Assembly: GCA_934486705.1 (NCBI GenBank)
Contig: CAKSQS010000046.1
Span: 1-19,914 of the forward strand
Origin: an uncultured Eubacteriales bacterium
GTDB lineage: Bacteria; Bacillota; Clostridia; Oscillospirales; Acutalibacteraceae
DNA: 19,914 nt
Direction: 5' to 3'
Of the stretch, positions 5,723 to 13,097 are shown in pieces (position 1 is the first letter of the stretch; each line of letters opens with the position of its first letter). The notes beneath the pieces are model-generated. The model saw only the letters and a list, made by a program, of their open reading frames with translations. It made no database searches and had not been told where the DNA came from. The translations under genes and the position numbers were made by a program.

Positions 5723-5773
5723 TAAAATATATCTTTTTATGTCAGTTTCCCGCGCATTTTCTTATATGCGCCG

Positions 5774-6565
5774 TTATTTTGCGTAAATAGCGCCGACTAT
5801 GCGATTTGTAAGCCGCAGCGGCAGGAATTTTTTTAAAAGTCCCACGGCTTTATATTGTGCGCCTATAATTAAAACCGGTTTTCCCGATTGCTTTGAAGCA
5901 ATTTCGGCGATGTATTTTCCGGCAGCTTCGGGCAGCATACCGCTTTGTTCGTCCTTTTCCATTTTTTCTACCGAGCGTGAAATTCTTCCGTTGTAAATGT
6001 CGTCGCCGCGGGTGTTTTTATGCCTTGCCGCGGTAAAACCTGTGCGAATGTCGCCCGGCTCAATGCAAACTGCGGTTATATTAAATTCGCGCACTTCATT
6101 TATGAGCGCCAGTGTGTAAGAGCATAGCGCCGCTTTGGCGGCGGAATAAAAGCTTTGAAAAGGAATGGCAATATCGCCTGCAACCGAACCGATATTTACA
6201 ATGCGTCCAAAGCCCTGCTTTCGCATAATCGGCAGCACGGCCCTGCACATTCTGACCGCGCCGAAAAAATTAACGTTAAACTGACGTTCGGCGTCTTCGG
6301 TCTTTGTAAATTCAATAGCGCCAGAAATGCCGAAGCCTGCGTTGTTAATTAACACGTCAATGCGTCCGCTTTCCGCCATAACCGTATTAACGGCTTTAAA
6401 AATTTCCTGTTCGTCGGTTACATCGGCACATAGACTCACCACGTTATCAATGTCGCCGCCGCGGCGGGAAATACCGTATACCTTGTAGCCGCGTTTTAAC
6501 ATATTTTCGGCGGTAGCCCTGCCTATTCCCGAGCTTGCGCCGGTTATTATACAAACCTTCGTCAT
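5774..6565 (-). CDS. Short-chain dehydrogenase/reductase (SDR), substrate unknown
   Basis: A 263-residue Rossmann-fold NAD(P)-dependent oxidoreductase of the classical SDR type. It has the cofactor motif TGASSGIG (8-15), NNAG (74-77), catalytic Ser127, and the YSAAK motif giving Tyr140 and Lys144. Arg34-Arg35 after the second strand (GISRRGG) favours NADP(H). The C-terminal region (GKPVLIIGAQYKAVGLLKKFLP) resembles SDRs acting on lipidic or hydrophobic substrates, but I cannot name a substrate. It is a single-gene unit with its own promoter upstream and a strong terminator downstream. The start at 6565 has only a weak GGTGAT ribosome site. Confidence 0.9.
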   Translation of the reverse strand: MTKVCIITGASSGIGRATAENMLKRGYKVYGISRRGGDIDNVVSLCADVTDEQEIFKAVNTVMAESGRIDVLINNAGFGISGAIEFTKTEDAERQFNVNFFGAVRMCRAVLPIMRKQGFGRIVNIGSVAGDIAIPFQSFYSAAKAALCSYTLALINEVREFNITAVCIEPGDIRTGFTAARHKNTRGDDIYNGRISRSVEKMEKDEQSGMLPEAAGKYIAEIASKQSGKPVLIIGAQYKAVGLLKKFLPLRLTNRIVGAIYAK

Positions 6566-6583
6566 TTAAAATCACCGTTTTGT

Positions 6584-6612
6584 ATAATAGCACAACTTTT
6601 TTGAAAAATCAA
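6584..6612 (-). promoter_or_regulatory. Sigma-A promoter of the SDR gene
   Basis: Reading leftward, TTGATT (6612-6607), a 17-nt spacer and TATTAT (6589-6584). The predicted start is about 12 nt upstream of the ATG at 6565, giving a very short leader. Confidence 0.7.
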
Positions 6613-6624
6613 TGCTGCCACCGA

Positions 6625-6662
6625 AATAAGCGGACAAGCCGTTTGTCGGGCTTATCTTTTTT
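6625..6662 (+). terminator. Terminator-like hairpin with a T-run on the plus strand
   Basis: AATAAGC...GCTTAT with an inner GACAA/TTGTC pairing forms an interrupted stem (about 6625-6655), followed on the plus strand by CTTTTTT. Both neighbouring genes run on the minus strand, where the hairpin has an A-run before it and no T-run after it. It may act as a bidirectional terminator after the deacetylase gene, or stop antisense transcription. Confidence 0.45.
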
Positions 6663-6680
6663 CACTATAGGTGTTTTTTA

Positions 6681-7439
6681 TTATTCTGCTGCGGCGGGGC
6701 ACTGCTTGCCGGTATGGTCTATTGTGTAGTTATCCTTTAAAATAAGGTCACTTATAAACACAAATTCATAGCCCTGCTCTTTTAGGCATTTAAGTATTCC
6801 TGGCAGCGCCTCGGGGGTGTGGTCGGCGTCGTTGTGGAAAAGCACTATACTGCCGTTTGTCACCTTGCTTGTGACCCTTTTAAAAATACTGTCGGGGGTG
6901 GCGCTGTCCTTCCAGTCAAGGCTGTCTACCGACCATTGGATAGTTTTCATATTAAGACTGTCTACCGTTTCTATAAGCGCGTTGTCGTAATCGCCGTAGG
7001 GCGGGCGCAAAAGCGTGGGGCAAACACCCGTGATCGCCTTTATTTTGCTGTTGCAGCTTTCAAGCTCATCACGCATTTGCTGCTTTGATAATTGCGGCAT
7101 ATGCGGGTGGGTGTTGGAATGATTTTGCACCTGATGCCCCGCATCGGAAAGCGCCTTGACCGATTCGGGGTATTTATCCACCCACGAGCCGACAACGAAA
7201 AACGTCGCGGGTACGTTGTATTCTTTTAAAATATCTATAAGCGTCTGGGTGTCGTCATTGCCCCAAGCCGCGTCGAATGAAATTGCAATTTGCTTTTTCT
7301 CGGTTTCAACGCAGTAGATAGGCAGCTTTCGGTCGTTTCCGGCAAATGCGGTTGCAGAGCCTATAACAACGGCGATTACCGCAATAAGCGCGCATATGCC
7401 GAGCATAAGCTGTTTTTTGGTTATTATAAGAAATCTCAT
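6681..7439 (-). CDS. pdaB: Polysaccharide deacetylase, PdaB-like (sporulation/cortex type)
   Basis: A 252-residue protein of the NodB-homology carbohydrate esterase 4 family, which removes N-acetyl groups from peptidoglycan-type sugars outside the membrane. An N-terminal signal or anchor segment (about 11-33) precedes the deacetylase domain. Motif 1 is SFDAAWGND (Asp56), in the form typical of PdaB-like spore proteins; metal ligands are in HSNTH (His107, His111); motif 3 is RPPYGDYD (about 145-152), motif 4 is WSVDSLDW and motif 5 is LFHN (His202). Length and layout match PdaB/YbaN-like sporulation deacetylases rather than PgdA. The ATG at 7439 follows AGGGAGA. A CATACATAT element 34-42 nt upstream resembles a sigma-E -10, but I found no well-placed -35. 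The family is certain; the pdaB assignment is probable. Confidence 0.85.
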   Translation of the reverse strand: MRFLIITKKQLMLGICALIAVIAVVIGSATAFAGNDRKLPIYCVETEKKQIAISFDAAWGNDDTQTLIDILKEYNVPATFFVVGSWVDKYPESVKALSDAGHQVQNHSNTHPHMPQLSKQQMRDELESCNSKIKAITGVCPTLLRPPYGDYDNALIETVDSLNMKTIQWSVDSLDWKDSATPDSIFKRVTSKVTNGSIVLFHNDADHTPEALPGILKCLKEQGYEFVFISDLILKDNYTIDHTGKQCPAAAE

Positions 7440-7526
7440 TTTAACGGTCTCCCTTTTGTTTTCTAATAAAGAATATGTATGCCTGCTTGTATACTATTCT
7501 TTAAAATTCAACACAGAAATATTTAA

Positions 7527-7555
7527 TTGTCATTTGGCGGAATATAAGTTATAAT
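7527..7555 (+). promoter_or_regulatory. Sigma-A promoter of the barstar-like gene
   Basis: TTGTCA (7527-7532), a 17-nt spacer and a perfect TATAAT (7550-7555). The start site falls just before the AAGGAG ribosome site, so the leader is about 15 nt. Confidence 0.8.
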
Positions 7556-7576
7556 TATGTCGGTAAGGAGAAGGGT

Positions 7577-7855
7577 ATGAAAAATATTGTTATAAATTTT
7601 TCCTTATGCAAATATCCTATAGATCTGCATAATGAAATAAAAGAAAAGTTGGAGCTGCCCGAATGGTACGGCAACAATTTAAGCGCCTTGTGGGATATGC
7701 TGACAGGTTTTATAGAAACACCCGTCAGTATAACTGTAATATTCAAGCCTGAAACCAAGGCGGCGGAAGTTTTAAAAGAAAATGTTTTGAAAATAATCAA
7801 AACCTTTAAAGAAGCGGCAGAGGAAGAAGAAATAGAGTTTAATTGCGATATGTAA
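7577..7855 (+). CDS. Barstar-like (barnase inhibitor family) protein
   Basis: A 92-residue protein matching the barstar fold family, whose founding member binds and blocks the secreted ribonuclease barnase. The diagnostic LPEWYGNNLSALWDMLTG lies at about 27-44, with the usual beta strand before it (NIVINFS) and the amphipathic C-terminal helix (VLKENVLKIIKTFKEAAEE). The ATG at 7577 is preceded by AAGGAG with 9-nt spacing. It has its own strong promoter and is monocistronic. No barnase-type ribonuclease is present in the window, so it is either an orphan immunity protein against a toxin encoded elsewhere or by competitors, or an inhibitor of a host ribonuclease. Confidence 0.85.
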   Translation: MKNIVINFSLCKYPIDLHNEIKEKLELPEWYGNNLSALWDMLTGFIETPVSITVIFKPETKAAEVLKENVLKIIKTFKEAAEEEEIEFNCDM

Positions 7856-7893
7856 AATCAAAGCGCAACTTCTTAAAATTTACATATTAGCAA

Positions 7894-7922
7894 TTGACTT
7901 TACGGGGCGGTTATTGTAAAAT
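7894..7922 (+). promoter_or_regulatory. Promoter of the pyrH-frr(-uppS...polC) operon
   Basis: TTGACT (7894-7899), a 17-nt spacer and TAAAAT (7917-7922), 46 nt upstream of the pyrH ATG. The leader contains the short palindrome CCGTACGG and a GGAG ribosome site. Confidence 0.75.
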
Positions 7923-7968
7923 AAATTTGATAATATGTTGCCGTACGGCGGAACGGAGATAATTAAAT

Positions 7969-8673
7969 ATGAAACCTGTTTATAAACGTATACTTTTAAA
8001 GCTCAGCGGTGAGGTGCTTGCCGGTGAAAAGGGCGTGGGAATCGATTTCGATAAGGTGCTTGAGGTGTGTGCAAGCGTTAAGGAATGTGTGGATATGGGG
8101 GTTGAGGTTGCCATTGTTGTGGGCGGCGGAAACTTCTGGCGCGGGCGCTCAAGCGGCAAAATGGACAGAACCAGAGCCGACCATATGGGTATGCTTGCAA
8201 CCTCTATAAATGCGCTGGCGCTTGCCGACGCACTTGAGCAGTTGGGCGTTACCGCGCGCGTTCAGACCGCTATTGAAATGCGCCAGATAGCCGAGCCTTA
8301 TATTCGCAATAAGGCGGTAAGACACCTTGAAAAGGGCAGAGTGGTGATTTTCGGCTGCGGCACGGGCAACCCGTTCTTCTCAACCGATACCGCCGCAGCT
8401 TTGCGCGCCGCCGAAATAGGGGCGGACGTAATATTCAAGGCGACCAATGTTGACGGCGTTTACGACAGCGACCCCAAGCTTAACCCCGAGGCTAAGAAGT
8501 ACGATACCCTCTCGCATATAGACGTATTAAAGGACGGGCTGCACGTTATGGACAGCACCGCCGCCTCGCTTTGTATGGATAACAGCATTGAAATACTCGT
8601 TTTCAACCTCAACGACCCGCATAATATAGTTAAAGCGATAACCGGCGAGCATATCGGAACAATTGTTAAATAA
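7969..8673 (+). CDS. pyrH: UMP kinase
   Basis: A 234-residue cytosolic kinase of the amino-acid-kinase fold that phosphorylates UMP to UDP with ATP, the committed step toward UTP and CTP. Visible motifs are the N-terminal KRILLKLSGE phosphate-binding loop, VVGGGNFWRGR (about 50-60), the DRTRADHMGMLATSINALAL segment of bacterial PyrH, and the GCGTGNPFFSTDTAAALRAAEI and KATNVDGVYDSDPK nucleotide-binding regions. Length is typical. The ATG follows GGAG at 10 nt. It begins the essential-gene operon and is followed by frr after 24 nt, the usual Firmicutes order (where tsf often precedes it; here a barstar-like gene does). Confidence 0.97.
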   Translation: MKPVYKRILLKLSGEVLAGEKGVGIDFDKVLEVCASVKECVDMGVEVAIVVGGGNFWRGRSSGKMDRTRADHMGMLATSINALALADALEQLGVTARVQTAIEMRQIAEPYIRNKAVRHLEKGRVVIFGCGTGNPFFSTDTAAALRAAEIGADVIFKATNVDGVYDSDPKLNPEAKKYDTLSHIDVLKDGLHVMDSTAASLCMDNSIEILVFNLNDPHNIVKAITGEHIGTIVK

Positions 8674-8697
8674 TATAGTAGTAAGGAGACCTAAGTT

Positions 8698-9252
8698 ATG
8701 AAAGAATTACTTAAAAATACCGAAGAAAAAATGAATAAAACAGTCGCCGTGCTTGAAAGAGACTATAAGTCAATAAGAGCGGGCAGAGCCAATGTTTCGG
8801 TGCTTGACCGCGTTACGGTTGATTACTACGGCTGCCCGACGCCGATACAGCAAATGGCGGCGGTGTCCGTTCCCGAGCCGCGCATTTTAATGATTCAGCC
8901 GTGGGACGCCACCACCCTAAAAGATATTGAAAAAGCAATTTTAACCTCTGATATAGGCATAAACCCGCAGAACGACGGCAGGGTTATACGCCTGTCGTTC
9001 CCCCCGCTTACAGAGGAGAGAAGAAAGGATATTGTAAAAGAGGTGCGCAAGGCGGCTGAGGAAAACAAGGTGGCAATACGCAACACCCGCCGCGACGCGA
9101 TTGAAAAGCTGAAAGCGCTTAAAAAGGCGAATACAATAACCGAGGACGATGTTGCCGACGGCGAAAAGAAAATTCAGAATTTGACTGATAAGTTCTGCAA
9201 GGAAATCGACGATTTGGCGGCTCTTAAAGAAAAGGAAATAATGGAAATATAA
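8698..9252 (+). CDS. frr: Ribosome recycling factor
   Basis: A 184-residue protein that, with EF-G, splits post-termination ribosomes. It shows the hallmark SIRAGRANVSVLDRVTVDYYG near the N-terminus, the PTPIQQMAAVSVPEPRILMIQPWD hinge region, and the long helical C-terminal part (TEERRKDIVKEVRKAAEENKVAIRNTRRDAIEKLK). Length is exactly that of the family. The start has a strong AAGGAG site. A terminator-like hairpin follows 5 nt after the stop, so pyrH-frr may be transcribed at higher level than the genes downstream. Confidence 0.97.
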   Translation: MKELLKNTEEKMNKTVAVLERDYKSIRAGRANVSVLDRVTVDYYGCPTPIQQMAAVSVPEPRILMIQPWDATTLKDIEKAILTSDIGINPQNDGRVIRLSFPPLTEERRKDIVKEVRKAAEENKVAIRNTRRDAIEKLKALKKANTITEDDVADGEKKIQNLTDKFCKEIDDLAALKEKEIMEI

Positions 9253-9257
9253 AAAAT

Positions 9258-9284
9258 GCGGGCATATTTTAAATGCCCGCTTTT
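9258..9284 (+). terminator. Intra-operon terminator/attenuator between frr and uppS
   Basis: GCGGGCAT (9258-9265) and ATGCCCGC (9273-9280) form a perfect 8-bp stem with a 7-nt loop, followed by TTTT and preceded by an A-run. The only in-frame ATG available to uppS (9273) is part of the descending arm, which supports the downstream TTG start. The T-run is short, so partial read-through is likely. Confidence 0.65.
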
Positions 9285-9299
9285 AAAGCAGGTGGAAAA

Positions 9300-10016
9300 T
9301 TGGGTCTGTTCGGCAAAAAAGAAAATACCGCGCGCACGCTGCCGCACCATATTGCAATTGTAATGGACGGCAACGGCAGATGGGCTAAAAAACGCGGGCT
9401 GCCGCGCTCGGCAGGTCACGTAGCGGGGGCTAAAACCTTTAAAACAATAGCGCGCTACTGCAATAAAATAGGGCTTGAATACTTAACCGTTTACGCTTTT
9501 TCAACCGAAAACTGGAAACGCCCGAAAGAGGAAGTAGACGGCATTATGAACCTTTTGCGCGACTATTTAAAGGATGCGGAAAATTTTAAGGATGAGAACA
9601 TAAAGGTGCGCTTTTTGGGCGACCGAACGCCCCTTGCCGACGATATTAAAGCGCTTATGCTTAAAAATGAGGACGGCTCAAAAAACGCTACGGGCTTAAA
9701 CCTCAATATTGCCATAAACTACGGCGGGCGGGATGAAATTGTTCACGCGGTAAAAAAAATAATAAACAGCGGCACGCCCGAAAGCGATATTACGGAGCAG
9801 CTTATATCGGATAACCTATACACCGCAGGTATGCCCGACCCCGATTTTATTATAAGACCGAGCGGAGAATACCGAACCTCAAACTACCTTTTGTGGCAGT
9901 CGGCGTATTCGGAATACTGGTTTTCGGATATTCTGTGGCCCGATTTCAAACCGAAAAACCTTGATAAAGCAATTGAGGACTTTAATCACCGCAACCGCCG
10001 ATTCGGCGGAGTGTAA
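9300..10016 (+). CDS. uppS: Isoprenyl (undecaprenyl) diphosphate synthase
   Basis: A 238-residue cis-prenyltransferase that extends farnesyl diphosphate with isopentenyl units to make the C55 carrier for cell-wall synthesis. HIAIVMDGNGRWAKKRGLPRSAGH contains the catalytic Asp and substrate loop; YLTVYAFSTENWKRPKEEVDGIM, NYGGRDEI, and the C-terminal PDFIIRPSGEYRTSNYLLWQSAYSE are all diagnostic. I chose the TTG at 9300: it gives the common MGLFGKK N-terminus and has GGTGG just upstream (4-nt gap, short). The ATG at 9273 lies in a terminator stem and has no ribosome site. It works with dxr and ispG in the same operon, which supply its substrate pathway. Confidence 0.95.
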   Translation: MGLFGKKENTARTLPHHIAIVMDGNGRWAKKRGLPRSAGHVAGAKTFKTIARYCNKIGLEYLTVYAFSTENWKRPKEEVDGIMNLLRDYLKDAENFKDENIKVRFLGDRTPLADDIKALMLKNEDGSKNATGLNLNIAINYGGRDEIVHAVKKIINSGTPESDITEQLISDNLYTAGMPDPDFIIRPSGEYRTSNYLLWQSAYSEYWFSDILWPDFKPKNLDKAIEDFNHRNRRFGGV

Positions 10017-10032
10017 AGGAGTATTGAAATAA

Positions 10033-10884
10033 ATGAAGACCCGAATTATTTCAGGCGCGGTAATGATAATTATAGCGGCGGCGGTAATAACCTTAGGTAT
10101 GACGGTAAACCCGCTTTTTATAACCGCCTGCATTGCGTTTATTGCCGCAGTGGGAATTTACGAGCTTCTGCATAACGCTGCGAAAATTGAGTCTAAAGCG
10201 GCAATAATAGGTGCTTGCGCCTATGTGGTGCTTATGGTGTTTGCAATAGACGGCAGCACGGGCGCTAAACTGCAAGAGGCGTTTGACGGTACTCACCGCG
10301 CTTATATAAAGCTTACGTTCACCCTGGCGCTGAGCGTAGTTTACTTTATATATTCCGCAGCGGTAACCCTTAAAAATCACAAGAGCTTTGGGCTTTCGCA
10401 TATAGCCTTTCTTTGCGGTATGCCCATACCTATCGCCTTTGCGTTCAGCTCGCTCGGCGTGGTTATAAATCACGAGCACGGGCTTTATTACCTTTTTATG
10501 CTGCTTAATTTTTCAAGCGTGTGCGATATGGGCGCGTATTTTGCGGGCAGCACGTTAGGCAAGCATAAGCTTTGCCCGAATATAAGCCCGCACAAAACAA
10601 TTGAGGGCGCAGTGGGCGGCATAGTGCTGAGCGTTATTGTAACCTATATTTTGGGCTTTTCTTTCTCGTTTGAAAAAAATCTTACGAATGCGGCGCTTTT
10701 AACCGTTCCGTTCTGCATTTTGGGTATGATAGGCGACCTTTTCGCCTCTGCCATAAAGCGCGCGGCGGGAATTAAGGATTACGGAAATTTAATACCCGGT
10801 CACGGCGGTATACTTGATAGGTTTGACAGCATAATTATGACCGCCCCGCTTTTGTATTTGTTTATAGCTTTAGGGGTAATATAA
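10033..10884 (+). CDS. cdsA: Phosphatidate cytidylyltransferase (CDP-diglyceride synthase)
   Basis: A 283-residue polytopic membrane enzyme that makes CDP-diacylglycerol from CTP and phosphatidic acid, the branch point for phospholipids. About seven to eight hydrophobic segments are visible. The C-terminal signature SAIKRAAGIKDYGNLIPGHGGILDRFDS (about 236-263) matches the CDS family pattern with its Lys-Arg, Lys-Asp, His-Gly-Gly and Asp-Arg-x-Asp residues. The ATG at 10033 follows AAAGGAG. Its TAA overlaps the dxr ATG by one base (TAATG), so the two are translationally coupled. Confidence 0.96.
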   Translation: MKTRIISGAVMIIIAAAVITLGMTVNPLFITACIAFIAAVGIYELLHNAAKIESKAAIIGACAYVVLMVFAIDGSTGAKLQEAFDGTHRAYIKLTFTLALSVVYFIYSAAVTLKNHKSFGLSHIAFLCGMPIPIAFAFSSLGVVINHEHGLYYLFMLLNFSSVCDMGAYFAGSTLGKHKLCPNISPHKTIEGAVGGIVLSVIVTYILGFSFSFEKNLTNAALLTVPFCILGMIGDLFASAIKRAAGIKDYGNLIPGHGGILDRFDSIIMTAPLLYLFIALGVI

Positions 10885-12023
10885 TGAAAAGGCTTTCAAT
10901 TTTGGGTTCTACCGGCTCTATAGGTACGCAGGCGCTTGAGACCTGCGAAAAAAACGGCTGGAAAGTAACGGCGCTGGCGGCGGGCAGAAATATAAAGCTT
11001 GCCGAAGCACAGGCGAGAAAATTTAAGCCGCAATTTGTTGCAATGTTTGATAAAGCTGCCGCAGCCGAGCTTAAAGTAAAGCTTGCCGATACAGGTATTA
11101 AGGTGTATTCGGGCGAAGAAGGCGTTATTGCCGCGGCAGAGAGCGATTGCGATACCGTGCTTAATTCGGTTGTGGGTATTGCGGGGCTGAAACCCACGTT
11201 AGCGGCTATAAACAGGGGTACTACCGTTGCCCTTGCAAATAAGGAAACGCTTGTAACGGGCGGGGAAATTGTAAACCGCCGCCTTAAAGAAACAGGCGTT
11301 AAGCTTTTACCGGTGGACAGCGAGCACTCTGCGATTTTTCAGTCCTTGCAGGGTGCGCCCGAAAATTCGCTTAAAAAAATATTGCTTACAGCCTCGGGCG
11401 GACCGTTTTACGGCAGAAAACGAAAGGACCTTGAAAACGTAACGGTTAAGGACGCGCTTAATCACCCTAATTGGTCAATGGGCGCTAAAATAACCGTAGA
11501 CTCCGCAAGCCTTATGAATAAGGGGCTTGAGGTTATAGAGGCGGTGCATTTATTCGGCGTTACGGCGGATGAAATTGAGGTTTTGGTGCACAGGCAGAGC
11601 ATTTTGCACTCGGCGGTGGAGCTGTGCGACGGTGCGGTTATAGCGCAATTGGGCACGCCCGATATGCGCCTGCCCATACAGTATGCGCTGACCTACCCCG
11701 AACGCGCCGATAATGCGTTCCGGCGGCTCAGCCTTGCCGATATAGGTACGCTCACCTTTGAAAAGCCCGATACCGAAACCTTCAAGTGCCTGCCGCTTTG
11801 CATTAAGGCGATAAACGAGGGCAGGCTTGCGCCAACCGCCGTAAACGGCGCTAATGAAGAGGCTGTGGCGCTGTTTTTGCAGGGCAAAATCAAGTTTTTG
11901 CAGATAGCCGATTTGGTTGAAAAAGCGCTTGCAGAGGTTAAAAACAAAAGAGATTTTACATTAGAGGATATTTTTGAGACTGATAAAGCGGCAAGAAAAC
12001 TTGTAAGAGACAGTATTTTTTAG
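10884..12023 (+). CDS. dxr: 1-deoxy-D-xylulose 5-phosphate reductoisomerase
   Basis: A 379-residue enzyme catalysing the second step of the MEP isoprenoid pathway: DXP to 2-C-methyl-D-erythritol 4-phosphate using NADPH and a divalent metal. The NADPH loop LGSTGSIGTQAL (about 7-18), ALANKETLV, the metal-binding LPVDSEHSAIFQ (about 141-152), SASLMNKGLEVIEA (about 207-220), and HRQSILHSAVE followed by GTPDMRLPIQYAL are all present. Length is normal. It starts on the last base of cdsA, with a weak ribosome site (GGGG) inside cdsA. Confidence 0.97.
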   Translation: MKRLSILGSTGSIGTQALETCEKNGWKVTALAAGRNIKLAEAQARKFKPQFVAMFDKAAAAELKVKLADTGIKVYSGEEGVIAAAESDCDTVLNSVVGIAGLKPTLAAINRGTTVALANKETLVTGGEIVNRRLKETGVKLLPVDSEHSAIFQSLQGAPENSLKKILLTASGGPFYGRKRKDLENVTVKDALNHPNWSMGAKITVDSASLMNKGLEVIEAVHLFGVTADEIEVLVHRQSILHSAVELCDGAVIAQLGTPDMRLPIQYALTYPERADNAFRRLSLADIGTLTFEKPDTETFKCLPLCIKAINEGRLAPTAVNGANEEAVALFLQGKIKFLQIADLVEKALAEVKNKRDFTLEDIFETDKAARKLVRDSIF

Positions 12024-12029
12024 AATCGG

Positions 12030-13091
12030 GTGGTTGTTATTTCGACTTTACTTAACGTTTGGAGCAATGTGTGGCCGTATCTTGTGGCTATTGCGCTGTT
12101 TTTGATTTTAATTGTAATACACGAGTTCGGGCATTTTATTGCCGCAAAGCTTTTGGGCGTTCGCGTTAACGAGTTTGCGGTGGGGTTCGGTCCTAAGCTT
12201 TTTTCAAAGCAGGGCAAGGAAACAAAATATTCGGTAAACCTTGTGCCCTTAGGCGGCTACTGCGCTATGGAGGGCGAGGACGAGGAAAGCGGCGACGAGC
12301 GCGCTTTCTGCAATAAAAAACCGTGGCGGCGCTTTATAATAGTGGCAATGGGCGCTACCTTTAACCTGATTTTGGGGCTTATAATAGTGGCTGTGACCTT
12401 AGCGCCGCAAAAGGCGTTTAACTCAACCGTTGTGGCGGAGTTTAAGGAAAATGCGGTAAGCGAGCAATCGGGACTTAAAGTAAACGATAACATAATTGAG
12501 GTAGACGGCAGAAAAATTTTCTCCACCTACGATTTAAGCTATGCCTTTACAAACGTTAAGGGCGGCAAAATAGATATGGTTGTAAAGCGTGACGGTAAAA
12601 AAGTGCAGCTTAATGATGTTACCTTTTCTTCGTCGGAAGAAAACGGAATAAGCTATTTAAACGTGGATTTTTACGTTTACGGAATAAGAAAAACTTTCGG
12701 CTCTTATATAAAACAGACATTTAAAACAGCCGCGTCCTACTGCGCGGTCGTTTGGCGGTCGCTTATAGACCTGATAAGTGGGAAATACGGCATAAGCGCG
12801 GTTTCGGGCCCTGTGGGGGTTACTGCGGCGATAGGCTCTGCCGCAAAGCAAAGCCTTAAAGACCTGCTGCCGATTATGGCGCTTATAACAATAAATTTAG
12901 GTATATTCAATTTATTGCCCATACCCGCGCTTGACGGCGGCAGACTGCTCTTTATTTTAATAGAAATGATTTTCAGAAAGCCCGTGCCGCAAAAGTACGA
13001 GGCGATAGTTCACGCCGTGGGCTTTGCGCTGCTTATAGGCTTTATGCTGCTTATAACCGCAAAGGACATTTGGGCGCTGATTGCAGGGTGA
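12030..13091 (+). CDS. rseP: RIP metalloprotease RseP (site-2 protease)
   Basis: A 353-residue membrane-embedded zinc protease (RseP/RasP type) that cuts within membrane segments of anti-sigma factors, signal-peptide remnants and similar substrates. The first membrane helix carries HEFGH (about residues 31-35, zinc ligands and catalytic Glu). A PDZ domain occupies about 120-200, and the C-terminal helices contain NLLPIPALDGGR with the third zinc ligand Asp (about residue 302). It starts with GTG 6 nt after the dxr stop, with a poor ribosome site, suggesting coupling to dxr. In Firmicutes the position between dxr and ispG is conserved. Confidence 0.95.
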   Translation: MVVISTLLNVWSNVWPYLVAIALFLILIVIHEFGHFIAAKLLGVRVNEFAVGFGPKLFSKQGKETKYSVNLVPLGGYCAMEGEDEESGDERAFCNKKPWRRFIIVAMGATFNLILGLIIVAVTLAPQKAFNSTVVAEFKENAVSEQSGLKVNDNIIEVDGRKIFSTYDLSYAFTNVKGGKIDMVVKRDGKKVQLNDVTFSSSEENGISYLNVDFYVYGIRKTFGSYIKQTFKTAASYCAVVWRSLIDLISGKYGISAVSGPVGVTAAIGSAAKQSLKDLLPIMALITINLGIFNLLPIPALDGGRLLFILIEMIFRKPVPQKYEAIVHAVGFALLIGFMLLITAKDIWALIAG

Positions 13092-13097
13092 CTTAAA

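Noticed and set aside
5575..5730. Riboswitch or known structured leader
   Set aside because: Several stems are present, but no gene follows on that strand and I recognise no conserved riboswitch core.
7555..7800. Minus-strand 81-codon frame opposite the barstar gene, as a possible partner toxin
   Set aside because: It has no start signal, overlaps the barstar gene on the opposite strand, and shows no ribonuclease motif.
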